Shown here: positions 1 to 5,931 of the stretch, one piece after another
Numbering within the stretch: position 1 is the first letter of the stretch
How the letters are laid out: the number at the start of each line of letters is the position of its first letter
From: Chloroflexi bacterium UBA4733
GTDB lineage: Bacteria; Chloroflexota; UBA4733
Assembly: GCA_002404055.1 (NCBI GenBank)
Contig: DHIZ01000426.1
Location: forward strand, 1-6,959
Direction: 5' to 3'
Length of the DNA: 6,959 nt
The notes under the pieces: generated by a model
What the model was told of the DNA's origin: nothing
The model's input: the letters and a program-made list of their open reading frames with translations, nothing else
The model's database searches: none
Program-made: the position numbers and the translations under genes

Positions 1-47
1 TCGACCTGCAGATCGAGATGATCGACGGCCAGGCGATGGCCGTATGA
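1..47 (+). CDS. C-terminal end of an unidentified plus-strand gene (partial)
   Basis: Reading from base 3, fourteen codons run to a TGA at 45-47 and encode DLQIEMIDGQAMAV. Almost every third position is G or C (13 of 14 codons), as in the clear genes of this window, and the frame ends just before a strong plus-strand terminator. That combination makes it a likely gene end rather than chance. The product cannot be named from 14 residues. The gene is convergent with the serine protease. Confidence 0.55.
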   Translation, partial: DLQIEMIDGQAMAV

Positions 48-71
48 CTTGGATAGGGCGATCGTGCGGAT

Positions 72-122
72 CGCCGCCGCGGTGCTGGTCACTCCTGGTT
101 GAGCACCGCGGCGGCGGGTTTT
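72..122 (+). terminator. Rho-independent terminator of the leftmost gene
   Basis: A perfect 15-bp inverted repeat has arms at 72-86 (CGCCGCCGCGGTGCT) and 102-116, a 15-nt loop at 87-101, and is followed by GG and TTTT at 119-122. The T-run lies on the plus-strand side, so it mainly terminates the plus-strand gene ending at 47. The hairpin also lies about 20 bases beyond the stop of the minus-strand protease. It could block transcripts from that side too, although there is no T-run in that direction. Confidence 0.85.
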
Positions 123-134
123 ATGACAGCCGGA

Positions 135-1427
135 TCAGGGATTGACCCCGGCCAGAGTCACTGTCGCCGAATGGGTGCCGCTCTGGTTCACCCAGTTGAT
201 TGACACACGCTCGCCTGGCTTGTGCGCCAGGAGAGTGCTCCCGAGGTCGTCGATGCTGGTGATCTGGCTGCCGGCGACCGAGGTGATGACCGAGTACCGG
301 GTGATCCCCGCGGCGCCCGCTACGGACCCCGTCTGGACTCCGACCACCAGGGCGCCCGATGAGACGTTGAGGTTGAGCTGTGCCTGGACGCTCGCGTCGA
401 TGTTCTGGACAGAGACCCCGATGTAGCCGGTCTGGCCGTAGATGATGTTCGTGTTCGCCTGCCCGGAGCGGATCGTGTTGACCACGCTGAGGATCGCGTC
501 GGACGGAATCGCGTAGTTCACGGTGGAGGCCGACGAGCGGAAGCCCTGCACGTCACCCGCTGTGATCATGCCGACAACCTGGCCAGACGAGTTGACGAGC
601 GGTCCGCCCGAGTCGCCGGGATAGATGCTGGCGTCGCTCTGCAACATGCCGCTGAGCTGCTCGGACTTGCTGCCGCCCTCGCTGGCGGTAATCGTCTGGT
701 CCAGGGCGGTGATGGCGCCCTGCGAAACGTCAGGCGTGCCGCCCTGTCCGAGCGCGTTCCCGAGCGCGACGATGGAGTCGCCCACCCGCACCGAGGACGA
801 GTTCCCGAAGCTGACCGTCGGCCAGCCTGACACGCCGTCGACCTGGATGACCGCGATGTCCGCGCTTGGATCGACTCCAATCACGTGCGCGGGGTAGGTC
901 TTGGTCTGGCCGGCAATGTTGACCTGGATGCTGGTCGACCGGTCGACCACGTGATTGTTGGTAAGGATCTCGCCGTTCGAGTTGATGATCTGGCCGGTGC
1001 CGGCAGCCTGGCCGGATCCGACGACGGTGATGATGTCGACGAGGGCGGGATCAACCTTGGCTGCGATGGCCGCAGCGTTGAGGCTGCCACCCGAGCCGGG
1101 GTTGGCGGGCCGGATCGGCGAGCCCGGCTGTGCCGGCTGCTGGTCGTTGGGCTGGGTGTTGTTCTGCGCAACGCCGTTGTGAGCGTTGATCGTGCGGGCC
1201 AGGCTCCAGCCGATGCCGGCGCCAGACGCGGCAGCGACGACCGCTGCGACCACGACGGCCGCGGCGATGCGATGCCACACGCTGTTGTTGATGGGTGGGG
1301 TAGGCGGAGGCGGAGGCGCCCATGCGGGAATGGGGCTACCCACCGGCGTTGGGCCGGGAGGAGGCAGCAGCGACTGGTCAGGCTGGGGCCCGGCCGGCTC
1401 GCTTGGTTGGCTCTCAATTTCCGACAT
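135..1427 (-). CDS. Membrane-anchored trypsin-like serine protease with C-terminal PDZ domain (HtrA/S1C-like)
   Basis: The 430-aa product is predicted to be an extracytoplasmic quality-control or processing protease tethered to the membrane. Residues 1-48 are proline-rich and probably cytoplasmic. One hydrophobic helix covers about 52-75, and a Q/N/P/G-rich linker runs to about 115. The protease domain (about 115-325) carries the expected triad: His159 in TNNHVVD, Asp190 in PSADIAVIQV, and Ser273 in YPGDSGGPLV. The PDZ domain spans about 333-425 (GYIGVSV, then the SGALVVGV and GSVAGAAGI segments). The start is set at ATG 1425-1427 because GGAGG (complement of 1435-1439) lies 7 bases upstream. 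A longer reading frame to 1553 would overlap the upstream gene and adds no recognisable sequence. The active-site motif is GDSGG, as in chymotrypsins, rather than the GNSGG common in HtrA. The specific substrate is unknown. Confidence 0.93.
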   Translation of the reverse strand: MSEIESQPSEPAGPQPDQSLLPPPGPTPVGSPIPAWAPPPPPTPPINNSVWHRIAAAVVVAAVVAAASGAGIGWSLARTINAHNGVAQNNTQPNDQQPAQPGSPIRPANPGSGGSLNAAAIAAKVDPALVDIITVVGSGQAAGTGQIINSNGEILTNNHVVDRSTSIQVNIAGQTKTYPAHVIGVDPSADIAVIQVDGVSGWPTVSFGNSSSVRVGDSIVALGNALGQGGTPDVSQGAITALDQTITASEGGSKSEQLSGMLQSDASIYPGDSGGPLVNSSGQVVGMITAGDVQGFRSSASTVNYAIPSDAILSVVNTIRSGQANTNIIYGQTGYIGVSVQNIDASVQAQLNLNVSSGALVVGVQTGSVAGAAGITRYSVITSVAGSQITSIDDLGSTLLAHKPGERVSINWVNQSGTHSATVTLAGVNP

Positions 1428-1434
1428 CGGTCTT

Positions 1435-1439
1435 CCTCC
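1435..1439 (-). promoter_or_regulatory. Ribosome-binding site that fixes the protease start
   Basis: The minus strand reads CGGAGGAAGACCG then ATG. The GGAGG core sits 7 bases from the ATG at 1427. This selects the 430-residue form over the 42-residue-longer frame. Confidence 0.85.
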
Positions 1440-1460
1440 GTAAATCGTCTTAGAGTCCTG

Positions 1461-1484
1461 GCTTCCCACGATGTCGTTGGAAGC
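1461..1484. promoter_or_regulatory. 24-bp dyad in the gap before the protease gene (operator or hairpin)
   Basis: In the 104-base gap between the zinc-finger gene and the protease, arms GCTTCC (1461-1466) and GGAAGC (1479-1484) enclose a second pair, ACGA (1468-1471) and TCGT (1474-1477). Ten of the eleven opposing pairs outside the centre are complementary. Allowing G-U pairs, a plus-strand RNA could extend the stem to 1456-1489. No T-run follows on the minus strand, so a terminator for the upstream gene is unlikely. An operator for the protease promoter or an mRNA leader hairpin is more plausible. I could not identify a convincing -35/-10 pair beside it. Confidence 0.5.
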
Positions 1485-1531
1485 TGGGAGGTGGTTGGAC
1501 GGACCCTTAGGGTTTGCTGAGATTTGGGCGG

Positions 1532-1780
1532 CTAGCGGTTCCCGCTTTCCCACTCCGCCTGGCAGGCGATACAGCGGGTGGCGTCCGGCAGGGCGGCGAG
1601 CCGCTCGTCTCCTATCTTGCGACCACAGTCCTCGCAGATCCCATACGCGCCCTGGGCCTGGCGGTCGCGGGCGTGCGCCGCCTGCTCGCGGTCCTGCTCG
1701 AGGACCTGGCGGATGGTCTGTGTGTTCGCGCGCTCGCTTTGAACCTGCGCGAAGTCGGATTCCCCGAAGCCTTTGCTCAC
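1532..1780 (-). CDS. DksA/TraR-family C4 zinc-finger protein
   Basis: The 82-aa product is probably cytoplasmic. Residues about 8-44 form a charged, Gln-rich helical segment (a likely short coiled coil). The C-terminal four-cysteine zinc finger has Cys49-x2-Cys52 and Cys70-x2-Cys73 within YGICEDCGRKI and ATRCIACQ, with 17 residues between the pairs. This is the signature of the DksA/TraR finger. DksA proper binds the RNA polymerase secondary channel with ppGpp and is about 150 residues. This is a short TraR-length relative, so a role on RNA polymerase is inferred and not proven. The start is a GTG (1778-1780). A stop codon lies five codons upstream in frame and there is no other ATG. No Shine-Dalgarno is visible. 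The gene lies upstream of the protease on the same strand. Confidence 0.85.
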   Translation of the reverse strand: MSKGFGESDFAQVQSERANTQTIRQVLEQDREQAAHARDRQAQGAYGICEDCGRKIGDERLAALPDATRCIACQAEWESGNR

Positions 1781-1787
1781 AAGAATG

Positions 1788-1793
1788 AGTATC
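1788..1793 (-). promoter_or_regulatory. Possible -10 element for a leaderless zinc-finger mRNA
   Basis: The minus strand upstream of the GTG reads TAGATACTCATTCTT and then GTG. GATACT matches four of six TATAAT bases and ends 7 bases before the start codon, the spacing expected when transcription begins at the first base of the start codon. The missing Shine-Dalgarno agrees with this. No good -35 is visible. Confidence 0.35.
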
Positions 1794-1847
1794 TACCCGG
1801 GACGGCGGCTTGAAACGTCCCCGATCTTATCCCCGCGCCGTAGGTGG

Positions 1848-2396
1848 CTACGAACACAGCAGCATCGGGTCGCTGCGGGGCCACCGCTCGCTGTCCGCGG
1901 GCGCGATCAGATACGCGTACACGTCCTGGTCGGACGGAGCCAGGTAAAGTTTTACCGCGCCGTAGCGATAGCCGGTGTCGCGGGCGTCGGGCGGAATCTG
2001 CGGATTCTTTGCCCAGGTACCGACCTGAGCCGGGCCCTGCACGGTGCCACGTGTGTCCCGAATGTACTGCCGGCCGTGCGATGCGTTGATCGCATCAGTG
2101 CCAATCGGCCAGCCGACGAACAGGAACGTTACGGAGTCCCACCCGCAATGCGAAGGACCGGCGATGGCTTCCAGGGTGGTCGAATCCACAGTGCGATCGC
2201 CCAAGGTCCACGGCTTGCCTGGATAGGCGGGCGGCCGGTCGAAGTAGCTGCCCACCGTGCGCCAGCCTTGAAGCTGAGCCGGCAGCGGATCGGCGATCGG
2301 CAGCAGCGTCGCCACCCAGAGTCCAACGCCCACGACCACCACGACGACGACGATCAGTACGCCGGCGCGCGTTTGCCTCGGAGAAAGCGGTGTCAT
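1848..2396 (-). CDS. Single-pass membrane-anchored protein of unknown function
   Basis: The 182-aa product has an N-terminal signal anchor at about 11-32 that includes a run of seven valines, then an extracytoplasmic domain to the C-terminus. Residues 78-96 (AIAGPSHCGWDSVTFLFVG) and 160-181 (VYAYLIAPADSERWPR, ending LLCS) look like conserved blocks. Cys84 and Cys181 could form a disulfide outside the cell. The fold resembles uncharacterised secreted or anchored proteins I associate with high-GC soil bacteria, but I cannot give a family name or function. The ATG at 2394-2396 is chosen because it places the positive residues (Arg7, Arg10) directly before the helix. A TTG start at 2445-2447 would add 17 residues. 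Neither has a good ribosome-binding site. The gene is divergent from the SDR gene. Confidence 0.7.
   Translation of the reverse strand: MTPLSPRQTRAGVLIVVVVVVVGVGLWVATLLPIADPLPAQLQGWRTVGSYFDRPPAYPGKPWTLGDRTVDSTTLEAIAGPSHCGWDSVTFLFVGWPIGTDAINASHGRQYIRDTRGTVQGPAQVGTWAKNPQIPPDARDTGYRYGAVKLYLAPSDQDVYAYLIAPADSERWPRSDPMLLCS
2331..2355. repeat. Imperfect GAC/CAC triplet tract encoding polyvaline
   Basis: A run of ACC/ACG triplets on the plus strand, read on the minus strand as GTC/GTG codons, encodes the polyvaline stretch in the signal anchor of the unknown membrane protein. Slippage would change the helix by one valine without breaking the frame. Confidence 0.6.
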
Positions 2397-2473
2397 GCTG
2401 CGTTGTGCCCTGAATAGGATGGATCGCGGCCTGCTACTTGTAACCAAGAGCGGCGCGAAAGGAGACGAGCGGA
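2397..2473. promoter_or_regulatory. Divergent intergenic region between the membrane protein and SDR genes
   Basis: These 77 bases separate two divergent starts and must hold the promoters for both, unless one transcript begins inside the opposite gene. I see no clear -35/-10 pair. TAGGAT (2415-2420) is a weak plus-strand -10 candidate. The SDR ribosome-binding site AAAGGAG lies at 2458-2464, 9 bases from its ATG. Confidence 0.4.
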
Positions 2474-3223
2474 ATGGAGTTGGCAGGACGAGTTGCTCTG
2501 GTCACAGGAGGTTCCGGTGACCTTGGTTCGGCCATCTGTCACGCGCTTGCACGCAGCAAGATGGACGTCGCCGTCACCTACGCGGGCGAGAAGCAGCGCG
2601 CGGAGCGCGTCGTGGCGGAGGTCGAGGCCGCAGGCTGCCGCGCCTGGGCGGTCCAGCTCGACCAATCGAGTCCCACGAGGCCCGACGAGGTGGTCGCATC
2701 TGCGCTCGAACACTTCGGGCGGCTCGACGTGCTGGTCAACAACGCCGCGTGGAACATAGGCATCCCATTCACCGACCTCGAGGCATTGACCCCGGAGGTC
2801 TGGGACCGGATGTATGCGACCAACTTGCGCGGGCCGTACCTCCTCGCGCGGGCTGCCGCTCGACCTATGAAAGAGCAGGGTGACGGGCGCATCGTGAACA
2901 TCGCCTCGATCGGCGGCCTCTACCCCGCCGCCAGCAGCATCGCGTACTCGTCGACGAAGGCCGGCTTGATCCACCTCACACGCTGCCTGGCGGTCGCGTT
3001 GGCGCCGGTGGTCCTGGTTAACTGCGTGGCACCCGGTCTGATCGAGGGCACTCGGATAGCCGGCCGGCTACCGGAAGCCGTGCGCGAAGGGGCGCTTCAG
3101 AGAGCTGTGCTTCACCGGGGCGCTACGGTAGAAGACGTCGCGGAGCAGGTGGTCACCTTCTGCCGTTCCGACAGCACGACCGGACAGGTGCTGCCGGTCG
3201 ATGCGGGCAACGTCTTCCACTGA
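2474..3223 (+). CDS. SDR-family NAD(P)-dependent oxidoreductase (FabG-like)
   Basis: The 249-aa product is a classical short-chain dehydrogenase/reductase with a Rossmann fold, and the length is typical. The cofactor glycine motif TGGSGDLG is at 11-18, and NNAA at 89-92 follows the LDVLV strand. The catalytic tetrad is Asn117 (TNLRGPY), Ser145 (NIASIGG), Tyr158 and Lys162 (YSSTK). The C-terminal TGQVLPVDAG block (236-245) is typical of FabG-like members. The segment after beta-2 (VAVTYAGEKQRAE) resembles NADP-using 3-oxoacyl-ACP reductases, but substrate cannot be assigned from sequence and this is probably not the housekeeping FabG, because no fatty-acid genes are nearby. AAAGGAG 9 bases upstream supports the ATG. 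The gene is monocistronic here and ends two bases from the stop of a convergent gene. Confidence 0.93.
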   Translation: MELAGRVALVTGGSGDLGSAICHALARSKMDVAVTYAGEKQRAERVVAEVEAAGCRAWAVQLDQSSPTRPDEVVASALEHFGRLDVLVNNAAWNIGIPFTDLEALTPEVWDRMYATNLRGPYLLARAAARPMKEQGDGRIVNIASIGGLYPAASSIAYSSTKAGLIHLTRCLAVALAPVVLVNCVAPGLIEGTRIAGRLPEAVREGALQRAVLHRGATVEDVAEQVVTFCRSDSTTGQVLPVDAGNVFH

Positions 3224-3228
3224 GCTCA
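3221..3228. other. Convergent stop codons in one 8-bp palindrome
   Basis: TGAGCTCA holds the TGA of the plus-strand SDR (3221-3223) and the TGA of the minus-strand membrane protein (3226-3228). There is no room for a separate terminator, so transcripts from the two sides must either overlap or be stopped inside the facing gene. Confidence 0.85.
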
Positions 3229-3612
3229 GGCGCGCGTCCGTTCGGGATATGGCGCCCCCGCGCAGAAGGGGTCGGCGAACCGGCCCAGCCACAGCGATTC
3301 TCGTAGATCGAACCCGAAGCGGCTCCTGTGCCCGGCGAGCGCGTACTCCGCGAAGGCGAGGGGCACACCGATCGCGAATCCGAGGACCAGCGCCACGAGC
3401 ACGAGAATTCCTGACGTGGAGATAAACGTGTGAATCGCGGCCCAGAACACGATCGCGTACAGCGCGAGCTCGGCGATCAGCCATCGAGCTCGAGCCCAAC
3501 CGGTCAAGGCATGGCCCGCCCCGATTGCCACCAGGACGCAGAAATTGCTGGACACGATCAGGATCGCGAGCGGGATGAGGTACAAATCACGCTGGAGTCT
3601 AGGCGAGCGCAC
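3226..3612 (-). CDS. Small three-helix membrane protein of unknown function
   Basis: The 128-aa product has three predicted transmembrane segments at about 10-33, 44-65 and 68-92, followed by a soluble C-terminal tail of about 35 residues (HRSRFGFDLRESLWLGRF onward). No family is recognised. The start is a GTG (3610-3612). AAGG lies 7 bases upstream on the coding strand, and no ATG exists in the frame. It starts 47 bases after the end of the TetR gene on the same strand, so it is probably the last gene of the efflux operon. A link to transport or membrane stress is inferred from position only. The gene could also be expressed independently. Confidence 0.68.
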   Translation of the reverse strand: MRSPRLQRDLYLIPLAILIVSSNFCVLVAIGAGHALTGWARARWLIAELALYAIVFWAAIHTFISTSGILVLVALVLGFAIGVPLAFAEYALAGHRSRFGFDLRESLWLGRFADPFCAGAPYPERTRA

Positions 3613-3659
3613 CGAGCAGCCTTCATCTCGCTGTGGTCGCCTGGTCCGGGTCCTGACGC

Positions 3660-4256
3660 TCAGTCGCCCAGTGGCAGCCCCGCTTCCAGGTGGGCCAACG
3701 CTGCGTCGGCGAGCTTTGTCAGGTCGGACTCCCGATCGCTCTCCGCTGCAAGCACCGACGACATGAGCACCCCGACCACCGCGCCGGCCAGGTTGCGCAC
3801 CGCGAAGTCCGTCGATGGCCGGCCGGTGCGCGGCGCCAGCACCTCGGCGATCTGTTCGACCATACCTGCAAACTGGCTCAGCATCGCTGCGCGCACGTCC
3901 GGGTCTCGCTGAACCAGCGCCGTCCGCTGCCGCACCATCGCCATTTCCTCAGGGCTTATGGCAGAGAAGGTGCTGTTCATGGCGGCGCGAAGGGCCGCGA
4001 TCGGACCAAGCTCCGGTGGCTGTGCGTTGAACGCGGCGATGATCACAGGGTCGAGGTCGTCCTGCAGGATGAGGTCCTCTTTGCTCGCGAAATAGTTGAA
4101 GAAGGTGCTTGGAGAGACCTCGGCCGCATCGGCGATCTCCTCGATCGTGGTCTCTGCAAACCCCTGCTTCATGAACAGGCGCATCGCTTCCTTCGCCAGC
4201 GCGGCCCTGGTTTTGAGCTTCTTTCGCTCGCGCAGTCCTAGCGCGGATTCAGGCAA
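3660..4256 (-). CDS. TetR/AcrR-family transcriptional regulator
   Basis: The 198-aa product has an N-terminal three-helix DNA-binding domain: GLRERKKLKTRAALAKEAMRLF from about residue 7, then the helix-turn-helix at about 36-59 (TIEEIADAAEVSPSTFFNYF, then ASKEDL). The C-terminal ligand-binding and dimer domain fills about 70-195. TFFNYFxSKEDL and the segment VRQRTALVQRDPDVRA resemble the MftR-like branch of TetR regulators. No mycofactocin genes are present, so this is only a family resemblance. The start is taken as TTG 4254-4256, since GGGAGG (complement of 4263-4268) is 6 bases upstream. A frame open to 4328 adds sequence unlike TetR proteins. The start overlaps the last 8 bases of the pump gene, so translation is probably coupled. 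It likely represses the pump promoter until a ligand binds. Confidence 0.9.
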   Translation of the reverse strand: MPESALGLRERKKLKTRAALAKEAMRLFMKQGFAETTIEEIADAAEVSPSTFFNYFASKEDLILQDDLDPVIIAAFNAQPPELGPIAALRAAMNSTFSAISPEEMAMVRQRTALVQRDPDVRAAMLSQFAGMVEQIAEVLAPRTGRPSTDFAVRNLAGAVVGVLMSSVLAAESDRESDLTKLADAALAHLEAGLPLGD

Positions 4257-5790
4257 CTCCAACCTCCCGAGCGGCGGCGGGTACAGCGTCGCCGGCCCTT
4301 GATCGGCCCGGCATGAAGGCAAGAGCAAGCAGCATGGCCACGGCGGCGATTGCAGCAGATACGAGCAGAGCCAGGTCCATGCCGTGGACGAAAGCCTGGC
4401 GGACCGACAGCAGCAACGCAGGAGAGTGGACGGTCTCGGCCACCCTCACACCGGCGAAGACGCTCAGACGAACCGCGTCGGCGAGTGAGGCCGGCAGTCC
4501 CGTCAGATTCAGCCCGGAGTGGTAGCCGCTCACCAGCACGCTGCCAAGTATCGCCGCCCCGAATGGCGCGCCGACCTTCTGCATCGCCTGGACCAGGGCA
4601 GATGCGACTCCGCTGCGGTCGCTTGGAACATGCTTCAGCGCCGCCGACGCAGCTGTTGCGAAGCCGCTGCCCATTCCAAATCCGACCACAGCCATCCAGG
4701 AAGCCATGAACCAGGTGTTCGAATCGATCGCTGTGGTTGATCCCACCAGCAGACCTGCCGTTGTAATCGCGAAACCCACCGCGATGGTGAGCTTGGCGCC
4801 GAGCCTTCGGGACAGCCGGTCGGCCGGCACCGCGCCCGCCACGAGCCCGACGATGATCGGCAGCAGGCGAATGCCCGAGCCTTGCGGGTCCACTCCCAGC
4901 ACTCCCTGTGAGTACTGGGGCATCGTGAAGATGAGCCCGACCAGGGCAAGCCCGCCCATCGAGGCAAGCAGCACGCCCCAGGTGAAGCCGGGCGTCTCGA
5001 ACAGCGAGAGGTCGATCAGCGGCCGACCTCCTGGCCGCCGCGTGAGCCGGCGCTCCCACATAAAGAAGCCGACGATCGCGGCCACGCCGATCGCGAGAAT
5101 GGCCAGCGAGCCAGCGTCTGTCCAGCCGATCCGGCCAAGCTCGATCAGCCCGTAGGTCACGGCCGCCAGTCCGAAGGTCGCTGCCAGCATGCCGATCGGG
5201 TCGAGTGCCGGGCGCTCGGAAGCGCGCGACTCAGGCACGAGGGCGATCACGGCGATCAACCCGACGGCCGCCACCGGCACGTTCATCAGGAAAACCCAGC
5301 CCCACCAGAAATGCGTGAGCAGCCAGCCGCCCAGGATGGGTCCGAGCGGCAGCGCCACGAAGTTGGCCGCGGCCCAGATTCCGATTGCGCGGGGGCGCTC
5401 CTCTTCCGAGAAGAGCACCGTGACGAGGGACAGCGCCATCACGACGATCGCGGCGCCGGCTGCACCGAGCACGACACGGGCCGCGATGAATGCGCCCGGG
5501 CCGGGCGCGTAGGCACAGGCGATCGAACCGGCGCCGAAGACGACGAGCGCGCCGAGCATCACGCGCTTGCGTCCGAACCGGTCGCCGAGCACCCCAAACG
5601 GCAGCATCCCGCCCGCCAGGGTCAGCGCGTAGCCCGCGGAGAACCACTGGAGGTCGGATTCAGAAGCGTGGAGAGCGACCGCCAGGGTCGGCAGGGCGAC
5701 GCTGAGCACTGTGACGTCCAGGCCAACCGCCAGCACCCCCAATGTGACGGCAGCGAGCGCAGACCACTTCTTGATTGGGATCGAGCTCAT
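4249..5790 (-). CDS. MFS transporter, DHA2 family (EmrB/QacA/SmvA-like drug:H+ antiporter)
   Basis: The 513-aa, largely hydrophobic inner-membrane protein has a pattern that fits 14 transmembrane segments. Diagnostic motifs are: the TM1 motif LDVTVLSVALP (24-34) with acidic Asp25; motif A GDRFGRKR (69-76) in the cytoplasmic loop after TM2; the antiporter motif C region PLGPILGGWLL (148-158) in TM5; and WGWVFLMNVP (163-172), typical of DHA2 pumps. These transporters export lipophilic or cationic compounds in exchange for protons. The actual substrate is not predictable. Length is normal for the family. The start at ATG 5788-5790 has AAAAGGGGA upstream at 10-base spacing, and an exact TATAAT lies further upstream. 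It is the first gene of a likely operon with the TetR regulator and the small membrane protein. Confidence 0.94.
   Translation of the reverse strand: MSSIPIKKWSALAAVTLGVLAVGLDVTVLSVALPTLAVALHASESDLQWFSAGYALTLAGGMLPFGVLGDRFGRKRVMLGALVVFGAGSIACAYAPGPGAFIAARVVLGAAGAAIVVMALSLVTVLFSEEERPRAIGIWAAANFVALPLGPILGGWLLTHFWWGWVFLMNVPVAAVGLIAVIALVPESRASERPALDPIGMLAATFGLAAVTYGLIELGRIGWTDAGSLAILAIGVAAIVGFFMWERRLTRRPGGRPLIDLSLFETPGFTWGVLLASMGGLALVGLIFTMPQYSQGVLGVDPQGSGIRLLPIIVGLVAGAVPADRLSRRLGAKLTIAVGFAITTAGLLVGSTTAIDSNTWFMASWMAVVGFGMGSGFATAASAALKHVPSDRSGVASALVQAMQKVGAPFGAAILGSVLVSGYHSGLNLTGLPASLADAVRLSVFAGVRVAETVHSPALLLSVRQAFVHGMDLALLVSAAIAAVAMLLALAFMPGRSRAGDAVPAAAREVGVA
4263..4268 (-). promoter_or_regulatory. 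Ribosome-binding site of the TetR gene, inside the pump gene
   Basis: The minus strand reads GGGAGG, six bases, then TTG. These bases also encode the last residues of the pump (RE-V-G-V-A, stop). The site decides the unusual TTG start and implies translation coupled to the pump. Confidence 0.75.
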
Positions 5791-5808
5791 TTCACCAAGT
5801 CCCCTTTT

Positions 5809-5840
5809 TTAGAGTTTAGCTAATTATAGAGCGCCTCTAA
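5809..5840 (-). promoter_or_regulatory. Pump operon promoter with TetR-type operator cluster
   Basis: The minus strand carries an exact -10 box, TATAAT (5823-5828), 33 bases from the pump ATG. It is surrounded by dyads: TAGAG (5827-5831) and CTCTA (5835-5839) with a 3-base centre; outer arms TTAGAG (5809-5814) and CTCTAA (5835-5840); and the palindrome TTAGCTAA (5816-5823). The stretch is AT-rich against GC-rich surroundings. No good -35 is present. The half-sites cover the -10 and the likely transcription start near 5816, where a repressor would block polymerase. The downstream TetR protein is the obvious candidate binder, by inference. Confidence 0.7.
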
Positions 5841-5870
5841 CTTTCTAGGGACTCCAGCGAAAGCTGCCCA

Positions 5871-5913
5871 CGAAAAGACAAAGCCCTCGGGCCCCGAGAG
5901 GGACCCGAGGGTT
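5871..5913 (-). terminator. Rho-independent terminator of the 93-aa secreted protein gene
   Basis: Arms CCCTCGGG (5884-5891) and CCCGAGGG (5904-5911) form an 8-bp GC stem around a 12-base loop, extendable by two weaker pairs. On the minus strand the stem is followed by CTTTGTCTTTT (5873-5883). It lies 20 bases beyond the stop of the small secreted protein gene and insulates the pump promoter from it. The loop contains another CCCCGAG copy, so an alternative inner hairpin is possible. Confidence 0.85.
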
Positions 5914-5931
5914 CCGTTCAGCCGGTTGAAG

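Noticed and set aside
885..1520. 211-residue plus-strand open frame opposite the protease
   Set aside because: It is an Arg/Gly-rich shadow of a GC-rich gene whose minus-strand product has a full catalytic triad and PDZ domain.
1428..1553. Longer start for the serine protease (472-residue form)
   Set aside because: The extra 42 residues overlap the zinc-finger gene by 22 bases and look unlike coding sequence. The ATG at 1427 has a strong GGAGG.
1773..2417. 214-residue plus-strand open frame
   Set aside because: It runs antisense to the anchored protein, with low-complexity HDHHDDDD sequence caused by the valine codon repeat, and has no domain or ribosome-binding site.
2397..2447. TTG start adding 17 residues to the anchored protein
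   Set aside because: No ribosome-binding site, and the ATG at 2396 already gives a normal signal anchor.
4257..4328. Longer start for the TetR regulator (222-residue form)
   Set aside because: The additional residues lie wholly inside the pump gene and do not resemble a TetR N-terminus. The TTG at 4256 has GGGAGG at ideal distance.
4238..5059. 273-residue minus-strand open frame inside the pump gene
   Set aside because: An out-of-frame shadow of the MFS gene. The overlapping frame has all MFS motifs.
5311..5823. 170-residue plus-strand open frame opposite the pump
   Set aside because: Charged, motif-free shadow frame that runs through the pump promoter and operator.
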